A stretch of DNA of 50,000 nt from Chromera velia. Lineage: Eukaryota > Sar > Chromeraceae. Below, piece after piece: positions 21,349 to 32,476 of this stretch. The translations under genes and the position numbers were made by a program. How positions within the stretch are numbered: position 1 is the first letter of the stretch; every line of letters begins with the position of its first letter. The notes under the pieces are model-generated. The model had not been told where the DNA came from. It did no database searches and saw only the letters and a program-made list of their open reading frames with translations. Location: contig JAHBMJ010004917.1 in assembly GCA_018398765.1 (NCBI GenBank), positions 1 to 50,000 of the forward strand, read 5' to 3'.

Positions 21349-23262
21349 TAAGTTTCACTGTAAAATCAGTAAACTTTAATATGATTGAGCCAGTGATTGA
21401 GCTGGTTTTGAGTAGTTTGGAGCTAGCTATTATAGAGATGTCAAAAATACGTTTGGAGCTCCAAACTACTCCAAACCGGACATTTAGAACATCTGCTAGT
21501 ATGTTATTAACTCTGATGAACGATCTATAATTTCCTAAAAAGATGTATCTAGCGCTAATACCGGTGCTACCTAAACTTAATGGGCTGATTACGTTTTTAA
21601 TTAGGCCGGCTTTATAATGATTTAAAGAACGTAGTTATTCTATCCCTAGTTAGTGTTAGTGTTAGTGATTGGTGGTGCCCTAAAGCACTGTTGCTATTTT
21701 GTCTTATAGAGTTCTATCCATCATCTATATTTGAACCTAGGTTAAAAACAGGAGGTTTGAACTTTGAAAAAAGTTATAAACATTTGGACAAGCATTTAGA
21801 CTCTTTAGTGGACTCCAACTAGGACTTCAAAACTTTCTAGGAAACTTTAGAGATTTTGATATAATAATATTTGAAGTTTAGAGATTTAACCTATAAATTT
21901 TGTGATATTTTTTTTTATACTTTAAATTATATATTATCTAGGCTCCCCATGCGTAAAAAAATAAAAAAGTTAATTGCCCAAAATCACTTTTACTTTTTTT
22001 TTTATTTATTTTTTTGAAGGAGATACTTCAAGTTTAAAGCTCAAAGCCTTGCTGACGCACAAAAATAAAAAAATAAATAAACTAATTCAGGCTTTGGCCC
22101 AAATTTATTTATTTATTTTTTTATGTATAGCCTATATATGGCCCACGGTATGGGGAGCCTTTTTTTGTTTTTGAATAAAAAAACGTTCATGATCACGAAA
22201 AGGATGAAGAAGGACGAAAGCATGTCGAAGCAGGTCGAGGAATGAGCGGGGTCAGGGACGGTACAAGCCTACTATATTATTACATACATTTCTAACATAT
22301 TTCTTTAATTTTCCTAGTACTACCTGATGATGATGATGATGATGATGATGATTGAGACCTAGTAAAATTCATTTTTTATTTGATATTCAAATTGATAAAC
22401 GAACTAGTATAAAAACATCTAGAAAAACATTTTTCTAAAATAGCAGATTTGAACCAATTTTGATTCAATTACCTAGCTAGTTCAATTACACTCTAATTTT
22501 AATTAAATCCATTTTAAACTGTAATCCCCTAACTTTGAATCCTCTAGTAACCTAGCTAGTAACTCATTTGTCAAAACAATTCTTTATTGAGCTCTAGCCG
22601 CTATGGGCACGCTTAAGCATACTAAAACGACGTATTTCTAAGTTATCACCGTGACCCTATCAAATCAATCACCACCTTTCCATCAAAAACATGATCATAC
22701 TCAGACTCAGTCTGTACGATCTTTCGGAGCTCTTTTCCTGCCTCGGCAAGAGCATGTAGAAAGAAAAAGTGTGCACAGCTTGAACAGAACAAAGACTTCG
22801 AATGCGACAGCAATCAACATAGTCAGAAAGACTCCCACCTGGAAGAGCAGCGACCTGCAACAGCCAAGATGCAGAAGTACAGGACAATTAAGAAAAGAGT
22901 GACACACTTGAAAAGTCTCATCTCTGGGTGATGAAGAGAGAACGACGCAAAATGCTTGCAGAAGCACATGGATGCCCGTCTACTGTCTTCCCATCCTAGG
23001 AGAAAAGAACGCACTCCTGCCTCCCAAAGGAAAAACAAGACACACAAAAAGGGCAAGAACCAATTCAACCCGTCACTTTTCTTGCCATGCTGTCAGTCAA
23101 AAAGTCTCTAGAGAAATCACAAGACCATACTGCATACAAGAACAGAAGAAAACACAGGAACCGGGACCGTTTGACGGAAATGCACAAAGAGAACAGAGAA
23201 ACGCAAAACGCGACAGGGTCAATTGAAACAAAAACGGAATGACTTTCTCTCGCGCGCAAACA

Positions 23263-23303
<41 letters not shown>

Positions 23304-23755
23304 GGCGGGGGGGACTCTTTCCTTCCACCAAGTGCTTCCCTCCCCCCCCTCTCTCTCTTTTCAGAAGAGAGGGAGGACAAACAGACCTGTGCCGGATGGT
23401 TGGAGACAGGCGGTTGTAGGTGGAGGTGACCCTTTTCATCGTGTCTATTCCCCCGAGATCGTTGTCTCTGCACACGGGAAGTCATCGACGTAAAAACAAA
23501 AAAATGAAACGCAATGCGACAAAACCATGGAGCCCAAGACCGTTGCTTGGAAACGCGGGGCGATGAAACGAATTCAAAAAGCACCAGCACAAACGGTGCC
23601 GCCAATATCCAAACACGAACAAGCAGAACGGGAGGGCGAAAATTTGTGGTTTGAGACAAGTTTCTTCAACACAGAAACGTCCACAGAGGAGGATACGACC
23701 GGCAGTCACATTTATTCAGAGTATCACAGGTGGAGAGGCAGAGAAATACTATGTT
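21349..23755. other. AT-rich spacer, then 3' flank of the PhoD gene
   Basis: 21349-22640 is AT-rich with (GAT)n at 22326-22352 and no credible gene. 22650-23755 is GC-balanced with a (CA)n tract at 23266-23300. At 22838-22707 on the minus strand, after a good 3' splice site (GCTCTTCCAG), a 43-codon frame reads a hydrophobic helix (VGVFLTMLIAVAFEVFVLF) followed by a basic tail and stop. It could be an alternative last exon of the phosphatase gene. Confidence 0.45.
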
Positions 23756-26700
23756 TCATTCAGACAGAGACAGACAGAGAGAGAGGCAAAGAATTCCGTT
23801 GTCGTCTTCACCATCTCGTTCCTTTCTCACAATAGACAGGCAGACTGCAAGGGGGCAAAACAGCAACGCGCACACCGACCCAGAAGGGAATCTCAAGGGT
23901 ATCCGGATTCTGTCTTCCCCTTCTTCATCCAGCACTCGTCCTGTCACCATTACTTCTGGCAAGCTACCACTACTCCCTTCTCCCCCCTGAACCCCTTCCT
24001 CTTCCCATTGAAAGTCCAAAACACCGAAATTCTTTCCTCCGAAGAGAGAACCCCTATTGGAATCCAACCAAGTCGCACCGTCCTCACTTCCCGTCTCTGT
24101 CTCCTCTTGCGTCTCTGCACATTCGATCCATGCACTCAACACGTGAAAGGTTGGGGAGGGGAGGGGAGAGTGGAGGAGGAGGAGGTAAGCTTTAAGAACG
24201 GAAAACGAGAGAAAAGAAAGGTTGGCGTCCCCGCAGGTCAGGATGAGAAGTCGAATGGAGCAATCGGGCGAGAATGAGGTCGAAAAAGAAAAAAGAGAAG
24301 CACCAACCAGACACCCCCCCCTCACAGACAAACGCATCCCCTTCATGCCCCCTGACCTGACCGACCCTTCTTCACCCTTGCCCGATTTGAATTGGAAGGG
24401 AAGAGTTCTGTCAAGAACGAGCACAGACTTCTGCCTATCAGATGATGAGCACACGTGTGGGTCAAACCACTGGACGTCAACTCGACGATGCCCTCAGTCT
24501 GCAGACATGTTAAGGTCAATCATTCATTGTAATTTGCACCGTGGTTTTAGTTCTCAAAACGAGCGTTTTTTCCTTTATTCAAAGAGGATTGTAAGCGGCA
24601 CGATGGACCGAGTGAACTCCCCACTGACTGAACGACTAACTGACCCCCCAACTGACCGACTGACGAACTGACTGGTCGACTAATTGAATCAGTCAGTCAC
24701 TCACTCACTGACTCATCGACTGACTGACTGACTGACTGAGTGACTGACTGACTGACTGTCTGACTGACTGACTGTCTGACTGACTGTCTGACTGACTATC
24801 TCACTTATTTATCGACTGACTTGCTGACTGACTGACTGAGTGACTGACTGTCTGACTGACTGACTGTCTGACTGACTATCTCACTTATTTATCGACTGAC
24901 TTGCTGACTGACTGACTGACTGACTGAGTGACTGACTGACAGGATCTCCAGAGGCCTCTGCAAAGTGCACATCTCCTGAAAGCAAAATGAGGCCTCTCGG
25001 GGACGTCTCGTTCAACAGAGACATTAGACGGGAGAGAGCATGAGGGTAGTGGCCCCAGGACTCCACCAGTGGAAAGTCAGAGAGAACCTGCAGAGAGTCA
25101 GTCGACCAGCGAGTGTAGATTTACTTTCCATTTCTGTTCCATTCAGGGGGGGTTAGGGGGGGGTCTCACGCTGAATATACCAAAGAAGCATGTATGCTTG
25201 GAAGTGACTTTTTCGTGCACCCCCCCCACTCATTGTTCAGCGAGTGTGCTTTTCCGTCCAGAAGCATACAAAAAGGAACATGCAGACTTGCACACATGAA
25301 TGAAAACCATTGAAAAGAAAAACGAAAGTCAGACAGTCAGACAGACCTGAATAGAGGAGACTAGAACATGAACTGAAGCGCCAGACCCCCTAAGTTGGCC
25401 TTCCAACCAGCTCCACTGAGCCTCACCGAGAATGTCTCCTTGCCACTCGCGCCCTAACCTGCAGTTACATGCATGCAAAGCATGGGCATCGGGTCACCGC
25501 TTCTCATTCCCTTTTCGTGCTTCTCCTCATCATTCTCCTGATTGCTTTTCCCCGGCCACAAACGAGCCGGAGCTGCATGACCCTGTCCCTCCGCATTCAA
25601 AGGGAGCGATCGGATTGGCGAGAGACAACAGACCACAAGAACCAGAAAAGTTTTCGGGTCTCCGCTTGAGCTGTGTTTTCCAAGGTCCCACCTGAGATTC
25701 TAGAGCTCGAGGACAACAAGCGAACGAAAGAGGAGCAAGACAGACAGAGAACCGGCGACAGAGAGAGAGAGAGGGAGAGAGAGAGACAGAGAATTGATTC
25801 AGATTCTGGATCTCTGAGGGAGTGTCAATGCTCTTCCAACACTTGAATCTTTGAGTGTCGAGACGTCATCCAACCGACAAACCACAAAACAGCACAAACC
25901 CAAACTGTCTGTCCTTTCACTTCCCACCAGACAGACCCCATTCATTCATGAATCCCCCCCGTCATCCGCCCACCCATCCGCCCACCGACCCTAGAAGTGC
26001 AGAGGCTGTTCGAAGAAAGGCCCCCATAATGGGTGATCCCGGAAAGCGAAATTGTCCCACCTGGGGGACCCAATGAGGCTCTTTGTGGAACCTTGTGTCC
26101 AGAAGGATGACCTTGACCTGTTTGGCCGGGCAGGCAGGGAGGCAGGGAGAATTTCAGGATTTTGGAAGAGACGGCGACAGGGAAAGTGAGGGAAGTGAGG
26201 TGAAGGGGAAAAGATCTGGACAAAAAGAAAGAGAGAGAGAAGATAACCAGCGGAAGGCCTCACAAGACGAAACAGAGAACAACACCGAATCCAAAGAAGC
26301 AAAACAAAATGCGTGCGTCAACCAGAGACACCAGAGAGAACCCGGAATCGATTCACACAGCTCCCCAATCGATTCTCCCATTTGATTTGCCCTCTGCATA
26401 TTTTTGCGTCTGAATGCACCCTATTCGTCCTTCGTGCGTTCTTTTGAGTGCCTTTCTTGACCAACCTGTTTCGGAGGTTCCCCAAACACATGAGATGAGT
26501 ACAATCCTTCTCTCCCTCTCCTCTTCTTTTCATCAGATGAGACGCCAATGAAATCCAGGAAAGCACTCTGGCTGTCTTTTTTGAATTCGAATGAGGAATC
26601 TCCGTCGTTTTGGCCTGAGGAGAAGACTTCGAGTCAAACACAATGATTGTTTCTATTCGCCCCACAGTGTCTCTGTGTTCCTCAGAATTTGCTCGGACAC

Positions 26701-27921
26701 GAGTCACAAAAAAACAAGTTGACACGTCAAACAAATCGGCAACGCAGGAGAAAAACTTGCAGAACCTCAACAGGGGTACTGGATAAAAGCTCCCAGATCT
26801 TCTTCCCTGGCTCACTACACGTCAAAACATCCCAATAGATCGCCAATCTGCGGACCGGAAAAGAGAAAAGAGAGGCGAGAACGAAAGAAAAGACTCCTCT
26901 CTGGATGGACGTCAGACAACTTGTCACCGAATTTTGTTCGACACAAAGGCCTCTGCTTGCGATTCCAAAACCCCTTGCAGGCAACAATCAAGCAGGGTAA
27001 AAAAAAATCTGAAAAGGGGATGCGGCTGTTCCTCCAACTTTGCTTTGTATATGCTTCCTGGAAAGCATCCTTTGGGCACTGAGCGCAATTGGCAGCAGGC
27101 TGCAAGGAAGAACTCAGTCACATTTGTAATTGACGCACGCAGAGTGATGCTGACCATAGTCATGGTCGTCATAGACTCCGTCCACAAAAGGCACAGACTT
27201 GACGAAGTCGGAGTACTCCTCGAAACTCGACTGCCTGGAGTACCCCTTCCGGAGGCATTCAGGAGTCGGGCACTCTGCTCACAAGATTGCAGCAAGTAGA
27301 TGAAGGGAAACTCTGCCAGTCAACTACACGAATTTATCTTTGTGCCTGGATTCAAAACGGTGCAAAAATTGCATACGTGATGTGAAGATACATCCTCTCT
27401 CCCTCTCAAGTATCTAGTTTGCCTTCCTTCCTTCCTGGTCTGTTCCCTCTGTTGGCTTGAATCATGCAGTTTTGCGCTCTGTAAAAAAAGGGGGGAGGAG
27501 ACGAAGGCGCAGCGAGAGCATCCTGCTCTCCCGCTCAATGGACTGGGCTGTAAGGAGATGGCAGGAAACCAACTATCCGTCTCCGAAAAAATGCAGGTGG
27601 AGGTTTGAGAACCGAAGAGAGCAGGGAAGAAAGACCAGATAAACAAGGTCGAACTGGGAGAGGAAGAAAGATGTTCTCCTTGAAAGACAGACCGACGGGC
27701 TGACTTTCGTAATGAGCATCTCCAATCCAAAAGAACGCGTCCGGATGAGTATCTTTGACGGCTTTCCATATCGGTTGGCTCGGGAACTTTTTTTGTTTTG
27801 CGCAGGACGCAAAGGCAAGTCTCTTCAGAGTCCCATCCCCTCCAGCAAAGAACGTCCGGTCAGGTGCAGACAGCAGAGGATCGGGACCTCCTGAATCACT
27901 TGTGAGGGGGTCTTCTGACAT
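23756..27921 (-). CDS. PhoD-like (alkaline phosphatase D-type) metallophosphatase, about ten exons
   Basis: Exons (minus): 27921-27705, 27547-27503, 27274-27155, 26614-26466, 26117-26061, 25691-25634, 25453-25347, 25087-24941, 24498-24357, 24114-23756; in phase, 466 residues. Family signatures appear in the expected order: LAFASC (about 34-39), WIGDAHY (65-71), VDGVYDDHDYGQNDGD (about 117-132), FLDFIGV (about 146), GLYSSHVFG, VKVILLDTRFHKEPH (178-192), GDILGEAQWSWLE (about 221-233), VESWGHYP (about 259), ILLSGDVHFAE (283-293), GIVELTSSGLTHT (303-315), GGKNFGVLDFQWE. The metal-binding Asp and His positions are present. Activity as a phosphomonoesterase or phosphodiesterase is known for the family; the substrate is unknown. 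Exons 2 and 6 are short, rest on weak sites (GTCTCC, GTCTGT) and are tentative. The N-terminus has no visible signal peptide at this Met, so an upstream exon is possible. The C-terminus may instead splice at 23876 to 22838. Confidence 0.88.
24675..24940. repeat. (CAGT)n array starting at a splice donor
   Basis: On the minus strand the PhoD exon ending at 24941 is followed directly by GTCAGTCAGTCA and then some 260 bases of imperfect CAGT repeats with ACTC, CTGT and TATC variants. The array is wholly intronic. Confidence 0.9.
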
Positions 27922-28123
27922 GCTGAACGCGTTGTGGTTGTATCTCTCAAGAAAGAGACGGGAGAAAGGCCAGAGACGGTGGCAAGTGTATTTGTGGCGT
28001 CAATCGACACAGGGCCACTCAACAAGAAGGCTGCGTAGCGCAATCAAGACCTTGGCACTGAGCAGACAAAAGGGGAAGACCAATCATGGACGTGTATTGA
28101 GAAGCCAACCCTGCAGCATCCGA

Positions 28124-28131
28124 CTTATATA
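28124..28131 (-). promoter_or_regulatory. TATA-like box upstream of the PhoD gene
   Basis: On the minus strand the sequence reads CTAGTATATAAGTCGG about 200 bases before the Met at 27921. Position and sequence fit a TATA box; nothing else supports it. Confidence 0.3.
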
Positions 28132-28154
28132 CTAGCTTGGACTATCTTGGACTA

Positions 28155-28250
28155 TATACACGGCTGCATGTCGGGGGCGCGGCGGCGCGCGCCGGGGCGC
28201 GCGGGGCCGCGGGCGGCGCGCGTGCATGCACGCCCGCGCGCTGCATGAGC
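28155..28250. promoter_or_regulatory. GC-only island with TGCATGCA words between divergent genes
   Basis: 28165-28245 is almost pure G/C (GGCGCGCGCCGGGGCGCGCG), with GTGCATGCACG at about 28222 and CTGCATGCATGCG at about 28251. It lies between the PhoD start (27921, minus) and the next gene on the plus strand. TGCATGC is a known promoter motif in apicomplexans; use here is inference. Confidence 0.4.
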
Positions 28251-31200
28251 TGCATGCATGCGCTTGCTCTTTTCTCGATGGGCAGAGGTTTCTCTCGACC
28301 TTCTTTGGAGCGCTTCCTCGTGTCTGTGCGCAGGTGGTTGAGGGGACAGGAGAGGCCCACGAGGAAGAGGAGGACAGCGGGCAGGATGGGGACTTGGGCG
28401 GGGAAACGGGGGAGACGGAACGAGAAGTTGACCAAGAGGGGGAAAGGGACGCAACCATGGGTGAAGAGGGAGACAGCAAAGGATTGGAGACTGAAGGTTT
28501 GTGGACAGTGAGGCAGCGGAGCCAGGAGAGAAGGGGTCGGGGGGCGTTCGATCAGTCCTGGATCCTGTTATCCTTTCAAACCCAGGGAAAGGAAGGAAAC
28601 TGTTCCGGTTGAATGTGTCATGTTTGCTGTGGATGAACGGGGGGGGAAGAGGGAGATTAAGACGCAGCAATCTGATAGAGCACTGATGAAAGTTCCGAAG
28701 AAAAAGACATCTTTGCATCCTTGCCTCCGTCCTTCCCTCCTTCCTCCATCTTTCATAGTTACGTCACACGTCCGTTTCCACGTTGGTTCATCCTTTTCTT
28801 TCGTGCAAAGTTCATGAGCGCGCCCGTCCTTCCTGTCTGGTCACGTGCAGGAGCTGCAGCAGCAGCAGCTGGAGTGGAGAGTGCTCCCTTCGATCGCGAG
28901 GGCGCGAAGAGAGTACGGAGAATGGAGGAAAGGGAGGAGGGCTCGAGCAAGAATAAGACTCCCACCATGACCGGACGCACCACTCGACACCTTCAGCTGC
29001 GATTCGGTCAGTCTGGAAGGTGTGAATGCAGTGTGAGTTGCTCGTGCAATTTGCATTGCTTTTTTTGTTGACACGTCTTCTTTTTCCCTGCACGCAAATC
29101 CTTGATGAATTGGATTGGCCACGAAAGTTTGGATCGTTCAGTCGTCCCCTGCTTGTCTGATTTTCTTGTCTCTTCGCTTTCATTGGCCTGCCTGATGCCA
29201 ACAGCTCTCTTTTTTGTATGCGATTCGTGTGTTGACTCATCAACGCAGTCCGTCTCTGTTCTGCTTCTTGCCATCCTTCTCTGATGCTGCGGAAAGATGC
29301 ACGGTAGCGAATAAAGTCTTTCTCACCTAATCTCGGTGGTGGGCCTGCCTGCTTGCTTTCTCACTCCCGCTCTCGTTCCATTCTAACTGCTCTGTTGGAT
29401 TTCCCTTTTCGCCCTCTGTCTCTTTTTAATGACGAGTGACGTCTGCGGAGTGTGCAGTGGCGATGGGGAACTGCTCAGACCCAGAGTACTGGAAGAGGAA
29501 GGAGCTGTTCAGGTCTCTTCTTCGATCCGATCAGCGGAGAGAGTTGTATGTATTTGGGTTGCACGCAGTGAGGGTTCTTCAGAAGGTGGTCGCAGACGCG
29601 AAGAAGGCACAAGGGGTGGAGGCTGATTTTGATTTGCAGTTCATGAACGAGGCCGTGGTGTGGGACATGGGGGGGGCTCAGGGGGAAGACAAAGAGGATG
29701 TCACGATGGTGATTCTGCACGTCGGCCTGTTTGCTTTGCCTTCCACGGTGACGTTCGAGGACGATTTCCACTTCTGGGGCCTGACGTGGGCTCACTTCGA
29801 TTCGGTGGTTCAAACCTGGGATGCTTCTTGTAAGCAGATGAAGAGCTGGAAGTATTCGTGGGTGCAGAAGGTGATGAGGGCCGCGAACGCGGGGATTGAG
29901 ACGAGGCCTGGAGGTGGGCTGAGAGAGGGCCCCTCCAGGATTTATGGGCAGTGCATGGGTGTGTGGTTGCAGGTTGTAGGGGTGTTATCTTATGGGCTGA
30001 GGGGAATGAATGGGTGGAAAAACGTTCGTTTGAGCTCGTGTATGAATGGCTGCTCAGGGGGTCTTGACGGCGGCGCAAAAAACAATGCCGCATGTCTTCA
30101 TTTTCACGTCGCTTTGCTCGTTTGTTTGTTTATTTCGATTTCTCTCTTTCTTTCTTCCCTGAGTGCATATGCCCAATCCGTGGGACGAGAAAGCAAAGAG
30201 ACAAGCAGCCTCATTCCTGTTGTTTGTCCTCTCTCTTTCTCCGCACGTGTACCTGTCTTTCTGTGCGTGTGCGTATCTGAATGCAGCAAAGGCGACCAAG
30301 CTTCGACTTGTCGGGACTCTTAGTAAGTTTCTGTCCGATATTTCCCATTCTACATGGTGATTATGGATCTGTTGCTCAGGTTCCTCTTACAAAAAGAAGG
30401 TGTCTGTTCTTCTGCTTTGTGGATCTTGGCTTTTCCAGCTTCACTTTTGTCTCGTCGCTCCTCTTTTCCTTCATCCAGTCCTGTCCATCCCCCGCCTCTG
30501 TCCTTCTTCATCGCTCCGTCTCCTTGCTGCCCCCCAAAGAGCTGTGCTTGATGCTCCTGCGTGTTCATCGCGACTCCGCTGCCCGTTTCCTGCAGACCCG
30601 CAAAAATACGACAACGCGAAGTGGCGAAGGCAGACTCTCGAGACGACAGGGAACTTGCTGAAGGACGACGGGCGAAAGTTGATGAGGAAGTTGATAGGGA
30701 ATCCCGAAGACGAGAGCGTTTTTCTTCACTCGGGGGTCCTCTGTCTGAGGAAACTTGAACCCAAAGGGGGGGGGGGGCTAGTCAGTTGGACGGCCTCCGA
30801 TGGCGAGAGAAGAAGGCAGGGGGACAGGGGAAAGGACACGGGAAGGGGAAAGGACAAGGAAAGGGGGGAGACGCGAGAGATGGGGGTGCGGACCTCGGCA
30901 AGCAGACTCAGTTCATTTGGGAAGTGGAGGTCATTTTGCCGACTGTCCCTGCGACAGAAGAGGAAGAAGAGAGAGAGAAGGGAAGAATCTGCTGGGAGCT
31001 TGAAACAGCGCTGAGGGCCTGGCTCGGACCAGTGCTCAGGTTCTCTGGAGGAACCGCGGGCCCTTTGCCCGTCACTGATCAAGAGCCATCCTCCTCGTGT
31101 TCCTCTTCTTCTTCCTCTTCGTCGTCTGGAGAATTCCTCTACTGTCGCGGCGGCAGCATGCCTCCAAGCGCCCAGCAGATGGTGAATACTTTAAAGTTTT

Positions 31201-32444
31201 CCCCTTTCTTGCCATTTCCCTCTTCTGATTTTTCTTACTGCTTCTGACTCCATCCCCTGTCTGCTGCTCTCGGCCCGTCTCGTCTCCTCTCCCCAATTTG
31301 CTCCTTCGTTGGCTCGCTTGCTGGCTCCGTAATTTACTGGCAGTTTCTGTTTCCACAATTGTTCTCCTAGTGCCCTCACTCTTGTGATTTCGATATCGTT
31401 TCTCCTTCGCCTTGTGTTCTGAGTTGTCAATGAATGGTTCTGCTTTCCATCCTTCAGTCGAGTTCTCTCTACTGGCCTGGAATGCAGCCAGGGACGCGAC
31501 ATCCCGAAGGGGTGCGACAACCTCGCGATGTGTGGCAAAGGATGGCTGCAAACGGCTGGTTGCAGTCGGTGAAAGTACAATGCGGCCCTCCTCCGAGACA
31601 GGTTCCCGGGCTGCCCTCGTGGGTGCGCATGGACGTGGTCTTCGATCTCGGTCAGTCTGTCTGTCGGCATTTCCGCGGCTTTCCGATAAATGACAGCTGG
31701 TCGTTGCATGGTTTAGCCAATCTGTGGTTCTTTCTTGCGGTCATCAGCCTGAGTCAGACTCGCAGCTTGGAGTCAGCAGAAACGGAAAGCGTGAGAGAGA
31801 GACCTTTCACATGAGATCTCCCCATTTTCTTTTTTCACACAAAGATACGAGCATCTGACTGACAAAGAATGAAGGAAGTGAAAGAAGCAGAGAAAAATGA
31901 AGACAAGGAAGAACAAAAGAAAGGGGGTGAAATAAGAAAGGGACGGAGGTATTAAGAGAGAAGAGGTCACCCGAAACGCAACATTAAAGTGGTACGGTTC
32001 CTTTCTGAGGTAACGGAAAAATGTTTTCGGAACACCTGTGTCTCACCGATGAGCTTCAGGTAGATTCCTCACTGTCCCAACTCAGCGCAAAGCTTCCGGG
32101 CCCCTCCTGCTTGCGTCACTCACTACTGATCGGAGGAAAAAACCAAATCAACCTCCCCTTTGTGAATCAATGCAGAATGGCCCTCCACTGGTGAGGGAGT
32201 CTTCACACTGGCTCAACAGGCAGACTGCAAAAAGTCCTCAGATCCTGCTACGAAGAAGCTGCGGCAGACCGTCCACAAGCTGCTGTGCACGAAGCTCTGT
32301 GACATGTCCAACAAACTCTTGAACGAGTCAGGGGCTCCGTTGAAGCTCTGCGCTCGGCAGTCGAGTTACTCCAGCATCTACTTCATCGACCCCTCTGACC
32401 CCACAGACAACGCGCGCAATGCGCTCCGGTTCCTCCCTAAGTGA
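28226..32444 (+). CDS. Unidentified multi-exon gene, about 655 aa, with a probable homopolymer frameshift
   Basis: Exons: 28226-28496, 28851-29006, 29458-29913, 30287-30322, 30596-31181, 31458-31650, 32176-32444. Phases agree except inside exon 5. There a run of 12 G (30766-30777) must be 13 (or 10) for LRKLEPKGGGG to continue into GQGKGHGKGKGQGKGGD and then QTQFIWEVEVILP; I infer a sequencing or assembly indel. The N-terminal 90 residues are acidic (EEEEDSGQDGD) and poly-Ala follows. Exon 3 encodes a compact Trp-rich region (CSDPEYWKRKELF, FHFWGLTWAHFDSVVQTW), exon 5 a Ser run, and exon 6 YWPGMQPGTRHPEGVRQP. The last exon is helical and ends DNARNALRFLPK. I recognise no family. The start is uncertain: Met at 28226 lies in a GC island, and ACCATGG at 28454 (Met 28457) is an alternative. 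Confidence 0.65.
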
Positions 32445-32476
32445 ACGAACAGAGTCACGTCAAGTTCCTCCTCGAG

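Noticed and set aside
26815-27105. Candidate PhoD exon with CAQCPKDAFQEAY
   Set aside because: Joining it breaks phase. The exon at 26614-26466 supplies GQNDGD, FLDFIGV and GLYSSHVFG in correct phase, so this stretch is intron.
32191-32223. 33-bp intron (GTGAGG...GGCAG)
   Set aside because: Length is a multiple of three and the frame is open through it, so continuous coding is simpler than an extremely short intron.
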